A DNA stretch of 32,565 nucleotides, from the NCBI GenBank assembly GCA_030695925.1, contig JAUYOH010000109.1:1-32565 (forward strand). The letters run 5' to 3'. Positions 1 to 6,928 of this stretch are shown here, piece by piece. The stretch's first letter is position 1, and the number at the start of each line of letters is the position of its first letter. The stretch is from Candidatus Omnitrophota bacterium. Lineage in GTDB: Bacteria; Omnitrophota; Gorgyraeia; Pluralincolimonadales; Pluralincolimonadaceae. The position numbers were made by a program, and so were the translations under genes. The notes below the pieces were generated by a model. It made no database searches and was not told the origin of the DNA. It saw only the letters and a program-made list of their open reading frames with translations.

Positions 1-2
1 TA

Positions 3-569
3 AGGTTTGTATTGATGAGCATGGCGATATTTTTTACGGCTGTGACGGCGCAGGCCGCGGAGTTTTCCGGGGATATGGTCACTACCTCGAAGGAGGGGAC
101 TGTTACCCAAAAGCTCTTCATAAACAACGATAAAACGAGAATGGAGTCTCCGCAGGGCATCGCCATAACCCGTTTGGATAAAAAAGTGATGTGGATGCTT
201 ATGCCTGAGCAGAAGATGTATATGGAGATGCCGTTAAATCCTTCTAACGTTCCCGCTACTTCGGAAAAATATCCCGGCGAGTTAGAAAGAACCCTAATAG
301 GCAAGGAGACGGTAGACGGCAGGATGACCGATAAATACCGTATTGCCTATACTGCTGCAGGGGTAAAGACGGTCATATTCCAATGGCTTGCTCCCGACAT
401 AGGAATGCCGGTGAAAACAGCCGCCGAAGACGGAAGCTGGATGATGGAATATAAGAACATAAAGATGGGCAGCCAGCCGGATTCGCTTTTCGAGATCCCC
501 GCCGGTTACAGCAAGATGTCCATGGAAATGCCGTCTATGGACGACATGCCGGTCGATGTAGAATATTAA
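3..569 (+). CDS. DUF4412-type exported protein, 5' end outside window
   Basis: The frame is open to the left window edge. The first visible residues form the hydrophobic core of a signal peptide ending at AQA/AEF, but there is no basic N-terminus ahead of it, so the true start probably lies outside; the TTG at 12 and ATG at 15 would give a signal without a charged head. The mature part has the pattern of DUF4412 proteins (LolA-like fold): a 'KLFINNDKTRME' strand, 'ITRLDKKVMWMLMPEQKMYMEMP', and a late 'PDSLFEIPAGYSKM' segment. Such proteins are periplasmic and of unknown role. The C-terminus is rich in methionine and acidic residues, which might bind metal (inference). It ends 3 nt before glpK, so the two are probably cotranscribed. 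Family call moderately sure; function unknown. Confidence 0.75.
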   Translation, partial: RFVLMSMAIFFTAVTAQAAEFSGDMVTTSKEGTVTQKLFINNDKTRMESPQGIAITRLDKKVMWMLMPEQKMYMEMPLNPSNVPATSEKYPGELERTLIGKETVDGRMTDKYRIAYTAAGVKTVIFQWLAPDIGMPVKTAAEDGSWMMEYKNIKMGSQPDSLFEIPAGYSKMSMEMPSMDDMPVDVEY

Positions 570-572
570 TTT

Positions 573-2060
573 ATGAAATATATTTTAGCCATTGATCAAG
601 GGACCACAGGAAGCCGGGCTTATATATTCGATAAGTCCGGCCATATTGTTTCCAGCGCTTACAAAGAGTTTAGGCAGATATATCCGCGCGAGGGCTGGGT
701 TGAACATGACCCGGATGAGATATGGCGCTCTGTGGAATACGTTGTCAAGAACGCCCTCTCCCTGAAAAATATCAAGCCATCTGATATCGCCGCTATAGGC
801 ATCACTAACCAGCGCGAGACAACTATTCTCTGGGACAGGAAGTCCGGCAGGCCGGTTCATAACGCTATCGTATGGCAATGCCGGCGCACTGCCGGGATTT
901 GCGATAAACTCAAGAAAGAAGGGTATACAGGGCTTTTTCAAAAGAAGACCGGCCTCGTCATCGATGCCTATTTTTCGGGGACGAAGATCAAGTGGCTTCT
1001 GGATAATGTAAAGGGATTGCGCGGCCGCGCCGAAGCAGGAGAGATATGTTTCGGCACCGTCGATACGTGGCTGATCTGGAAACTGACCGGCGGAAAAGTC
1101 CACGCGACCGACTATACTAACGCCTCCCGCACCCTGATATTTAACATCAAAGACAAAAAGTGGGATGACCAGCTGCTTAAGATCCTGAAGATACCGAAGG
1201 CGATTCTTCCCGAGGTGAGGGCTTCAAGCTCCATATTCGGTAATATCGCGAAAAATACCTGCGGGCTTGTTTCAGGCATGCCGATAGCAGGGGATGCGGG
1301 CGACCAGCAGGCAGCCCTGTTTGGCCAAGGTTGTTTTGCGGCAGGTGAGATGAAGAATACTTATGGCACAGGGTGTTTTCTTTTGTTGAATACGGGCAAG
1401 AGATTTATGCTCTCCGGGAAAGGATTATTGACGACCCTTGCCTGCGATATTCATGGCAAGCCCTGTTACGCGCTGGAAGGGGCTGTCTTTATCGCTGGCG
1501 CGGCTGTGCAATGGCTGAGGGACGAATTAAAAATTATAAAGACCGCGGCCGAGACCGAAGATTGGGCAAAGAAAGTTCCGGATACAGGTGGAGTATATTT
1601 TGTCCCGGCATTTGTGGGATTGGGAGCGCCCTACTGGGACTCCCGGGCGCGCGGCACGCTGACCGGCATCACCCGCGGAACAGGCAGGCCGCATATTATC
1701 CGCGCCACACTTGAGGCCATCGCGTATCAGGTAAAAGATATTGCTGATATTATGCAAAAGGAGACAGGCCATAGACTGAAATCTCTGCGTGTTGACGGAG
1801 GGGCGTGCCGCAATGACCTGCTGATGCAGTTTCAGGCGGATATGCTGGGCGTAAAGATAGTGCGTCCCAAGATAACCGAGACGACAGCAAAAGGAGCAGC
1901 GATGTTAGCCGGGTTGGCTGTTGGATTCTGGAAGACAGCGGCTGAACTGAAAAAGACGCTTGCTATAGAAAAGACTTTTTCGCCTCGCATTAAAAATACA
2001 GCGAGGAAAGCGCTCTATGCTGGTTGGTCGAGCGCGGTAAGGAAAGCAAGGTCCGCGTGA
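573..2060 (+). CDS. glpK: Glycerol kinase
   Basis: Cytosolic FGGY-family kinase that phosphorylates glycerol to sn-glycerol 3-phosphate with ATP. The 495 aa length is normal for the family. Visible hallmarks are the N-terminal phosphate-binding '[13 protein letters not shown]', '[10 protein letters not shown]', the glycerol-binding '[12 protein letters not shown]' with 'AIVWQCRRT', the ATPase-domain '[13 protein letters not shown]' and '[10 protein letters not shown]', and the FGGY signature region '[24 protein letters not shown]'. The ATG at 573 is 3 nt behind the stop of the exported protein upstream. The stop TGA overlaps the GTG start of glpD, so kinase and dehydrogenase are translationally coupled and form a glycerol-to-DHAP pathway. 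No glycerol facilitator gene is in the window. Confidence 0.97.
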   Translation: MKYILAIDQGTTGSRAYIFDKSGHIVSSAYKEFRQIYPREGWVEHDPDEIWRSVEYVVKNALSLKNIKPSDIAAIGITNQRETTILWDRKSGRPVHNAIVWQCRRTAGICDKLKKEGYTGLFQKKTGLVIDAYFSGTKIKWLLDNVKGLRGRAEAGEICFGTVDTWLIWKLTGGKVHATDYTNASRTLIFNIKDKKWDDQLLKILKIPKAILPEVRASSSIFGNIAKNTCGLVSGMPIAGDAGDQQAALFGQGCFAAGEMKNTYGTGCFLLLNTGKRFMLSGKGLLTTLACDIHGKPCYALEGAVFIAGAAVQWLRDELKIIKTAAETEDWAKKVPDTGGVYFVPAFVGLGAPYWDSRARGTLTGITRGTGRPHIIRATLEAIAYQVKDIADIMQKETGHRLKSLRVDGGACRNDLLMQFQADMLGVKIVRPKITETTAKGAAMLAGLAVGFWKTAAELKKTLAIEKTFSPRIKNTARKALYAGWSSAVRKARSA

Positions 2061-3511
2061 AACGCGACATAGCGCGGCTTAAGACAGAGGATTTTGACCT
2101 TCTTGTCATAGGCGGCGGCATAAACGGCTGCGCCATCGCGCGCGACGCCTCTCTGCGCGGGGTAAAGACAGCGCTCATTGAAAAGGACGATTTCGCGAGC
2201 GGCGCGAGCGGAAAGACCACAAAGATAATTCACGGCGGCATACGCTATCTGGAGCAGTTCAATTTAAATCTCATTTATGAAGCCCTGCATGAGCGAGGGA
2301 TATTATTAAGGACAACCCCGCGTTTAGTCCATCCGCTTGAATTCATCATCCCGGTATATAAAGGCGACCCGCGTCCGCTTATAATGATGAGGACAGGCGT
2401 CTTTATCTATGACATGCTGGCAGGCAAGAGTAATATACATTGCCACCGGCCGCTTAATAAAGATGAGCTCATGTTGCTTGAGCGCGATATCACCTCTAAA
2501 GGTTTAAAGGGCGGTGTGCTTTATTGTGACGCCCAGATGGACGATATCCGGCTCTGTCTTGATAACGCTATCTCCGCCTATCAGGCGGGCTGTTGTGTCG
2601 CGAATAAGGTCGAAGCCGAAGGATTTATAAAGAGGGATGGGAGGGTGGTTGGAGCGGAAGCTAAGGACACCCTTAGAGGAGAAAAATTTGCCATCCGCGC
2701 GCAGTGCGTAGTCAACGCCACAGGCGCCTGGTCTAACCGGCTCGTATGGGCGGATGAGCCGCATTCTCCCGCGATAACGCGTCCCACTAAAGGGATACAT
2801 ATCGTATACAAGAAATTGCCGGTCACTCGGGCGATACTTTTTTCAGCGCGCAAAGACAAAAGGATACTTTTCGTAATCCCGTGGCGCGACTACACATTAA
2901 TCGGCACGACCGATACGGATTTCAAGGGTTCCTGCGATGAGGTCTATGCTACCTCTGATGATGTCGAATACCTGCTCAATGAGGCCCGTAGGATCTTCCC
3001 GGATGAGCAGATAGACAAGAAGGGGATAATAACCACTTACGCGGGCCTGCGACCGCTTATGAACACGCAAGGTGTGGCGCCTTGGAAGGTCTCACGGGAA
3101 CATTTTATCAAGGAGTCCGGCGCGGGGCTGATATCAGTGGTCGGCGGCAAATATACCACATACAGGCGCCTTGCCGAGCAGGTGGTGGATAGGGTAATCC
3201 TGTCATTCCCGCGAAAGCGGGAATCCATTAAGAAATGCGTTACGGCTGCGCAAGGGCCATCTTCGGCCGCATCAGCGGAAGGAATGCGCTCACTTATAGA
3301 GAGGGCCGTAAAAGAAGAAATGGCCAACAGTCTAACTGATCTCTTAGCGCGCCGACTCCAACTGTCCAACAGCCGTTCTCTCGGTTTGGCAGAGCTCGAA
3401 GAATCCGCCAATATCATGGCAGGGCTTTTGGGCTGGTCCACCGCCCAAAAAGAGTCCGAAATACGGGCGTATAAAGAAGAGGCAAGAAAGAATACGGCAT
3501 GCCTGGATTAA
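2057..3511 (+). CDS. glpD: FAD-dependent glycerol-3-phosphate dehydrogenase, with in-frame REP insertion
   Basis: Oxidises glycerol 3-phosphate to dihydroxyacetone phosphate, usually passing electrons to quinone at the membrane. The N-terminus has the FAD dinucleotide-binding '[15 protein letters not shown]', then '[22 protein letters not shown]'; '[15 protein letters not shown]' and '[18 protein letters not shown]' are also typical. The C-terminal '[19 protein letters not shown]' matches the DAO_C helical domain. GTG at 2057 is preferred: it overlaps the glpK stop as GTGA and has AAGG five bases upstream; a TTG at 2024 would give a longer overlap. At about residues 382-390 the sequence reads 'LSFPRKRES', which is the translation of a REP-like palindrome. 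The linker between the FAD domain and DAO_C is clearly shorter than in E. coli GlpD. Activity is therefore likely but not certain. Confidence 0.93.
   Translation: MKRDIARLKTEDFDLLVIGGGINGCAIARDASLRGVKTALIEKDDFASGASGKTTKIIHGGIRYLEQFNLNLIYEALHERGILLRTTPRLVHPLEFIIPVYKGDPRPLIMMRTGVFIYDMLAGKSNIHCHRPLNKDELMLLERDITSKGLKGGVLYCDAQMDDIRLCLDNAISAYQAGCCVANKVEAEGFIKRDGRVVGAEAKDTLRGEKFAIRAQCVVNATGAWSNRLVWADEPHSPAITRPTKGIHIVYKKLPVTRAILFSARKDKRILFVIPWRDYTLIGTTDTDFKGSCDEVYATSDDVEYLLNEARRIFPDEQIDKKGIITTYAGLRPLMNTQGVAPWKVSREHFIKESGAGLISVVGGKYTTYRRLAEQVVDRVILSFPRKRESIKKCVTAAQGPSSAASAEGMRSLIERAVKEEMANSLTDLLARRLQLSNSRSLGLAELEESANIMAGLLGWSTAQKESEIRAYKEEARKNTACLD
3201..3227 (+). repeat. REP-like palindrome inside glpD
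   Basis: The arms ATTCCCGC (3205-3212) and GCGGGAAT (3217-3224) pair perfectly around a GAAA loop, flanked by TGTC and CCA. The same unit in the opposite orientation lies at 6541-6568 and 6677-6704. Here it is read in frame as part of GlpD. Confidence 0.9.
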
Positions 3512-3527
3512 CAATCTGCAATTATAT

Positions 3528-3556
3528 TTGACTTAGGCTGCCTGAAGGGGTAGCAT
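3528..3556 (+). promoter_or_regulatory. Putative sigma70-type promoter for the small zinc-ribbon gene
   Basis: TTGACT (3528-3533), 17-nt spacer, TAGCAT (3551-3556), about 40 nt ahead of the ATG at 3596. The -35 is good, the -10 is only fair. Confidence 0.45.
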
Positions 3557-3595
3557 ATCCTTGTACTTGTTAGTTAACCAAAGGGAGGTGATACT

Positions 3596-3736
3596 ATGGG
3601 ATGCGGAAGTTGTGAACCTGTAAAGAAAGCAAAATATGTCTGCAAGGCTTGCGGTAAAGTAGAGGAGAGAGAAGTCAAGGAAGGCGAGGTAGTAAAGAGC
3701 TGTTGCGGGCAAACTATGGAGAAGAAAGAAGGATAA
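3596..3736 (+). CDS. Small cysteine-rich zinc-ribbon-like protein (46 aa)
   Basis: A 46-residue protein starting 'MGCGSCEP'. It has a CxxC pair ('VCKACGK', residues 16-19) and a late 'SCCGQTM' element; a CxxC knuckle followed by a CCGxxM ending is typical of small zinc-ribbon or rubredoxin-like proteins, so it probably binds Zn or Fe. Support as a real gene: a near-ideal ribosome binding site GGGAGGTGAT just upstream of the ATG, a candidate promoter, and a strong intrinsic terminator 32 nt after the stop. It thus appears to be a monocistronic unit. The specific function is unknown. Confidence 0.8.
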   Translation: MGCGSCEPVKKAKYVCKACGKVEEREVKEGEVVKSCCGQTMEKKEG

Positions 3737-3767
3737 TCCTATCCTCCAGAAATAAACATGCGGTCAC

Positions 3768-3803
3768 AACCCTCCGCTAGTGAATATTTGCGGAGGGTTT
3801 TTT
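3768..3803 (+). terminator. Rho-independent terminator
   Basis: Perfect 10-bp stem: AACCCTCCGC (3768-3777) pairs with GCGGAGGGTT (3790-3799), with a 12-nt loop and a run of six T (3798-3803). It closes the 46-aa zinc-ribbon gene. Confidence 0.93.
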
Positions 3804-3816
3804 GGTATTATATAGT
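3788..3816 (+). promoter_or_regulatory. Weak candidate promoter for the cupin gene
   Basis: TTGCGG (3788-3793), 17-nt spacer, TATAGT (3811-3816). The -10 is good but the -35 is poor and falls inside the terminator stem, so this is only a possibility. It lies 45 nt before the cupin ATG. Confidence 0.3.
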
Positions 3817-3861
3817 AAGTAAAAATATTTCACCCCATAAAAATGATGGAAGGGGAGGGGA

Positions 3862-4176
3862 ATGTTAAAAGAAAAGGTTGCCAGCCTGAATGATCTGGTA
3901 GATTATCAGGAAGGCTCGGTCGTAAGCAAAGAGGTAATAAAGAAGGATAAAGGCACGGTGACTCTCTTTGCCTTTGATAAAGGGCAGGGGCTAAGCGAGC
4001 ATACCGCGCCGTTCGACGCCTTGGTTTACGTCTTTGACGGCAAGGCGGAGATCACCATCTCCGGCACGCCGCACCATTTAAAGGCAGGCGAGATCATCAT
4101 AATGCCGGCGAACAATCCGCACGCCTTAAAGGCGACAGAACGTTTCAAAATGATGCTGGTAATGGTAAGGGCTTAA
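3862..4176 (+). CDS. Single-domain cupin protein
   Basis: A 104-aa cytosolic cupin. The two cupin motifs are visible: 'GQGLSEHTAPFDALVYVFDGKAEI' (motif 1, with H and E ligand positions but a second histidine replaced) and 'LKAGEIIIMPANNPHALKA' (motif 2, with PxxxPHA). One metal ion is probably bound. Small cupins of this type are often sensors or stress proteins, or act on sugars or small acids; no substrate can be assigned. The ATG is preceded by a purine-rich GGAAGGGGAGGGG site. Two small ORFs follow closely (4181 and 4299) and could share its transcript. Confidence 0.88.
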   Translation: MLKEKVASLNDLVDYQEGSVVSKEVIKKDKGTVTLFAFDKGQGLSEHTAPFDALVYVFDGKAEITISGTPHHLKAGEIIIMPANNPHALKATERFKMMLVMVRA

Positions 4177-4180
4177 AATA

Positions 4181-4306
4181 ATGCCGAGAGAAAGAATTAC
4201 AAGAAGACAAAAGAATATTTCCCGGTTGTTAAGGGAGAAACAGCAAATACATAAGGATAAATTAAGAACTTTTAAGATAAAGAGGATGGTAGGTAGAGAT
4301 GCCTAA
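4181..4306 (+). CDS. Small basic protein (41 aa), uncharacterised
   Basis: ATG at 4181 opens a 41-residue frame rich in Arg and Lys ('MPRERITRRQKN...'), predicted mostly helical and without cysteines. AAGGG lies 9 nt upstream. It starts 4 nt after the cupin stop and overlaps the next small gene by 8 nt, a layout that suggests a real cistron in a short operon. No family recognised; it could bind nucleic acid because of its charge (inference). Confidence 0.45.
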   Translation: MPRERITRRQKNISRLLREKQQIHKDKLRTFKIKRMVGRDA

Positions 4307-4445
4307 GAAATGCAAAAAGTGCAAAGTCCCGCTGGAAGGGTTTATGTATAAATGGATAGCCTCCAAACTATTCGGCATCAAGCCCTCCTCAAAAAACCCG
4401 GAGTTGTGTAATGAATGCGAAGGGAAGAAAAGCGGAGTGTCTTAA
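4299..4445 (+). CDS. Small zinc-ribbon protein, copy A (48 aa)
   Basis: A 48-aa protein with two CxxC knuckles: 'CKKC' at residues 5-8 and 'CNEC' at 37-40, separated by a conserved core 'PLEGFMYKWIASKLFGIKPS'. Four cysteines at this spacing indicate one structural zinc. A second, near-identical gene lies at 5411-5542 on the other side of the 4501-5391 gene. Nucleotide differences between the copies fall mostly at third codon positions, so both are under selection as proteins. The start overlaps the preceding small ORF by 8 nt. Function unknown. Confidence 0.8.
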   Translation: MPKKCKKCKVPLEGFMYKWIASKLFGIKPSSKNPELCNECEGKKSGVS

Positions 4446-4460
4446 GATAATACGTCCCAA

Positions 4461-4500
4461 CTCAACCCATGATTGAGATAAAAACACAGAGGAATGGGTT
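4461..4500 (+). promoter_or_regulatory. Mutually exclusive hairpins ahead of the 4501 gene
   Basis: AACCCAT (4464-4470) can pair with ATGGGTT (4494-4500), which abuts the ATG at 4501 and places the GAGGA ribosome site in the loop. CTCAA (4461-4465) can instead pair with TTGAG (4473-4477). The two pairings share bases and exclude each other. Stems are short, so this may be chance. Confidence 0.3.
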
Positions 4501-5391
4501 ATGAATCCCGAAATTATTTATACAAATTACCGAGATGAGGCGCTTGCAGAAAAATTTTCCGCAGGTGCTTATTCTTCTTTCGTAGCGATGCCTTTAGCCG
4601 ATCATTTTAGCTACCATCCAAAAGAAGTTTTGGAAAAAGTTATTCGAGAGGCAACAAATTCTGCAAATAGAGAGCGGACAGGAGAAATCAAAGAATTCTT
4701 ATTACCTGAAACAGCTTTGGAGATTCCAGGTACAGCCAACGTTATTACAGAAGATATTGTTAAGAAAATTCTCAGTTCACATTTTTTTATAGGCGATCTA
4801 ACAGGAGGTAATGCTGGAGTTTTGATTGAAACTGGCATTGCAATGGCTTTTAAATCAAATTCTCAAATTATTCTTATTACTCAGCATTCATTGGATGAGT
4901 TACACTTTGATATTAGAAATAACCGAGTCGTCTCTTATAATCCGAATGGAAACATTGACGAAATTAAGAAAGCGCTTTTATCTGCTGCTGGAAATTTGGA
5001 AGAAGATCGTAAGAAATATGTCACACAGGTTTCCAATGGGCTTACTATAGATGCAATTCGCACCATTCATTTTTATGCTCAGATGTACCAAAATCCTCAG
5101 GCGGAAGCAGGACAACCAGGGCTTTTTGGAAAATGGGATGCAAAAGGGAAATTACAAGGTAATATACCAGAATTTTTCAAAGGAGATTATGGTGAAGATG
5201 CTATTCTCATGTTTCAGCTGACCATGCAAGAACTATTGAGAAAGCGCCTTATTTGGACAGATTACAGGGGTCGGCTGGAAGGGGCTGTTGAACATCATAG
5301 TTGGGCATCTCATTTAACACGACTCGGATGGTTATTGGTCAAGAATCTTTGGCCTCACTATAAGCCTGATTATTGTCAACGGATTAAATAG
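4501..5391 (+). CDS. Nucleoside 2-deoxyribosyltransferase/TIR-like protein with C-terminal extension
   Basis: Residues about 25-165 have the pattern of the nucleoside deoxyribosyltransferase/TIR-like Rossmann clan: 'SFVAMPLADHF' (first strand and loop), 'ITEDIVKKILSSHFFIGDLTGGNAGVLIETGIAMAF' (Asp99 and the putative catalytic Glu110 in the IETG position of the usual YELG), 'QIILIT' and 'HFDIRNNRVVSYN'. Relatives act on nucleosides or NAD, or sense nucleotides in defence systems. Residues about 215-290 ('ILMFQLTMQELLRKRLIW...LTRLGWLLVKNLWP') look helical and could be a winged helix. No signal peptide, so cytosolic. The gene is AT-rich compared with glpK/glpD and lies between two copies of a small zinc-ribbon gene, suggesting insertion or transfer. 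The exact reaction cannot be named. Confidence 0.7.
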   Translation: MNPEIIYTNYRDEALAEKFSAGAYSSFVAMPLADHFSYHPKEVLEKVIREATNSANRERTGEIKEFLLPETALEIPGTANVITEDIVKKILSSHFFIGDLTGGNAGVLIETGIAMAFKSNSQIILITQHSLDELHFDIRNNRVVSYNPNGNIDEIKKALLSAAGNLEEDRKKYVTQVSNGLTIDAIRTIHFYAQMYQNPQAEAGQPGLFGKWDAKGKLQGNIPEFFKGDYGEDAILMFQLTMQELLRKRLIWTDYRGRLEGAVEHHSWASHLTRLGWLLVKNLWPHYKPDYCQRIK

Positions 5392-5410
5392 AGAGGAGGG
5401 AATAAGTTGT

Positions 5411-5542
5411 ATGATAAAAAGATGCAAAAAGTGCAAGGTCCCGCTGGAAGGGTTTATGTACAAATGGATAGCCTCCAAGCTATTCGGCATCAAACCCTCC
5501 GAAAAGGATCCGGAGTTGTGTAATAAGTGCGAAGATACTTAA
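5411..5542 (+). CDS. Small zinc-ribbon protein, copy B (43 aa)
   Basis: A 43-aa paralogue of the 4299-4445 product, with 'CKKC' at residues 5-8, 'CNKC' at 37-40 and the same core. It differs mainly by S-to-E, N-to-D and E-to-K changes near the second knuckle and has a shorter tail. GAGGAGGG lies about 11 nt ahead of the ATG. It begins 19 nt after the stop of the deoxyribosyltransferase-like gene and ends 28 nt before the protease gene. Function unknown; one zinc is probably bound. Confidence 0.8.
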   Translation: MIKRCKKCKVPLEGFMYKWIASKLFGIKPSEKDPELCNKCEDT

Positions 5543-5570
5543 AAAGTAGAAAGATGGGAGGGGGGGTCTA

Positions 5571-6467
5571 ATGGTTAGAAAAGTATCAGTGGTAACTTGC
5601 GTTACAGTCGCGTTATTTTTGAGTACATCCATTTCTTTTGGTTCAGAGATTGAAAAAATCGTCGAAATAGGAAAGAAATCGACAGTATTTATTGTAGCAA
5701 ACTTCAAGAGACAAGATGGCAGCGTAATACCGCCACAAACTGGTACAGGTTTTTTAATCGATACCGCAACGTCACCTGGATTGCTCATCGTTACGAATAA
5801 ACATATTTTACAACGTATAATAGACAATGAATTAAAATTATCTAATGAGATAAAAGCGAAGGTTTATTTATCTGATCTCGAGCCAACATTTTGCGAAACA
5901 CAGCTTGTTGCTGTACACGAGTCTTATGATTTGGCGTTATTGCAGCTTAAATTACCTCCCGCACTACCACAAGATGTTAACTTAAAAATTTCCCCTGATG
6001 GGAAGCCATATTATGGGATAAAAGCAACAAAATTTTCTCTTGAAGACGATATCCTTTCTGAATCTGAAATAAAAGAAGGGCATGATGTATTTTTTTCTGG
6101 ATATCCTAAAGGGTTAGGGATAGAAGATGCAGCAAATTACCCCGTAACGAGGAAAGGGATGATAGCCCAAGTAGTTCCTAAAAGAGGCGAAGTTATCATA
6201 GACAGTTTCAGCAGTCCTGGTAATAGTGGGTCTCCAGTGTATTGCTTTGACGGTGATAAACTGAAACTATTAGGTATACAAAAAGGATTTCTCCGAGATT
6301 ATATGATCGGATATGATGAAAGCGGGAACATCAATAGTTTAAATAGCTACAATTCAGGCTTATCGATAGTTATAACGGCATTAGTTATCAAGGATTTTGT
6401 TTATGATCTAATAACTACGGGGAAGTATACAGGTGAGTGGAGTAAGCCTTCGAATACACAAAATTAG
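5571..6467 (+). CDS. Exported trypsin-like serine protease
   Basis: A 298-aa protein with signal peptide (residues 1-24, cut near SFG/SEI). The chymotrypsin-fold triad is visible: His78 in 'VTNKHIL', Asp120 in 'ESYDLALLQL', and Ser219 in 'SSPGNSGSPVY'. The length leaves no PDZ domain, so it is a stand-alone periplasmic or secreted peptidase rather than a DegP-like HtrA protein. A GGGAGGGGGG tract precedes the ATG. It is AT-rich like the 4501 gene, and both may have arrived together. Downstream is the repeat-rich gap, with no clear terminator. The substrate is unknown. Confidence 0.9.
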   Translation: MVRKVSVVTCVTVALFLSTSISFGSEIEKIVEIGKKSTVFIVANFKRQDGSVIPPQTGTGFLIDTATSPGLLIVTNKHILQRIIDNELKLSNEIKAKVYLSDLEPTFCETQLVAVHESYDLALLQLKLPPALPQDVNLKISPDGKPYYGIKATKFSLEDDILSESEIKEGHDVFFSGYPKGLGIEDAANYPVTRKGMIAQVVPKRGEVIIDSFSSPGNSGSPVYCFDGDKLKLLGIQKGFLRDYMIGYDESGNINSLNSYNSGLSIVITALVIKDFVYDLITTGKYTGEWSKPSNTQN

Positions 6468-6504
6468 CACAAAAAGTGCCACCCTACGAGATTGATCCTC
6501 AACC

Positions 6505-6537
6505 TAGATTGCTTCGCTACGCTCGCAATGACAGGCT
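6505..6537 (+). repeat. 33-nt direct repeat, copy 1
   Basis: Identical to 6716-6748. Its core begins ATTGCTTCGCTACGCTCGC and contains ATTGC/GCAAT arms; it ends in AATGACAGGCT. The AATGACA end is shared with the other palindrome type. Confidence 0.9.
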
Positions 6538-6540
6538 TTC

Positions 6541-6568
6541 CTGGATTCCCGTTTTCACGGGAATGACA
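6541..6568 (+). repeat. REP-like palindrome, intergenic copy 1
   Basis: ATTCCCGT (6545-6552) pairs with ACGGGAAT (6557-6564) around TTTC, flanked by CTGG and GACA. It is the reverse-orientation relative of the element in glpD, with a compensatory change in the stem (T-A instead of C-G). Confidence 0.9.
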
Positions 6569-6676
6569 GCAATATCTTAACCAAGATACCCAAATTACCC
6601 CCAAATTAGGCCCAGAAATGGCCAAAATAGGGCATTAGCGGGGGAGAGGCCTATATTAAAGGAAGATAATCCCGAC

Positions 6677-6704
6677 CTGGATTCCCGCTTGCGCGGGAAT
6701 GACA
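6677..6704 (+). repeat. REP-like palindrome, intergenic copy 2
   Basis: ATTCCCGC (6681-6688) pairs with GCGGGAAT (6693-6700) around TTGC, flanked by CTGG and GACA. Its arms are the same as those of the glpD copy. Confidence 0.9.
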
Positions 6705-6715
6705 TCTTAACATAT

Positions 6716-6748
6716 TAGATTGCTTCGCTACGCTCGCAATGACAGGCT
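6716..6748 (+). repeat. 33-nt direct repeat, copy 2
   Basis: Exact second copy of 6505-6537, 211 nt downstream. A shortened relative ending in CGCAATGACA follows at 6758-6775. Confidence 0.9.
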
Positions 6749-6928
6749 ACGGCGGACTTGCGAGCTCGCAATGACATAAGGGACAGACTTATCCACAGGT
6801 TATTCTGTGTGCTCCTGAACTTAACATAAGAAGTATTATAGGACGTTGGCTGGAGAGCAGAAACAGGCGGTTCTGGGGTTTCTAAGGCGGTAATTATCGG
6901 TCAAATCAGGTTATTTTTAGGCGGGTTT

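Larger units (their letters stand above)
6468..6928. other. Gene-free, repeat-rich gap between convergent units
   Basis: No convincing ORF is seen. The stretch holds two 33-nt direct repeats, two palindromes related to the one in glpD, and a perfect 14-bp palindrome TTGCGAGCTCGCAA (6758-6771). It separates the + strand protease from the convergent - strand phosphatase, a usual place for REP-type elements. The part from 6780 to 6928 shows nothing clear beyond weak inverted repeats; no good terminator was found for either flanking gene. Confidence 0.8.

Noticed and set aside
585-1103. 172-aa open frame on the - strand inside glpK
   Set aside because: Fully antisense to a confidently identified glycerol kinase, no family resemblance, no ribosome site; a shadow of glpK codon use.
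4501-6467. A complete known defence system
   Set aside because: Only one protein has a defence-associated fold; no cyclase, sensor ATPase or other known partner is present and the neighbouring protease has a signal peptide.
6505-6775. CRISPR array
   Set aside because: The repeats are of two types, unevenly spaced, palindromic and only two copies each, with no cas genes; REP-like elements fit better.
6789-6797. A perfect DnaA-box 9-mer, TTATCCACA, in the repeat-rich gap
   Set aside because: A single box with no cluster, no AT-rich unwinding region and no dnaA, dnaN or gidA-type genes nearby; one match in 32 kb is near chance, so no origin is called.
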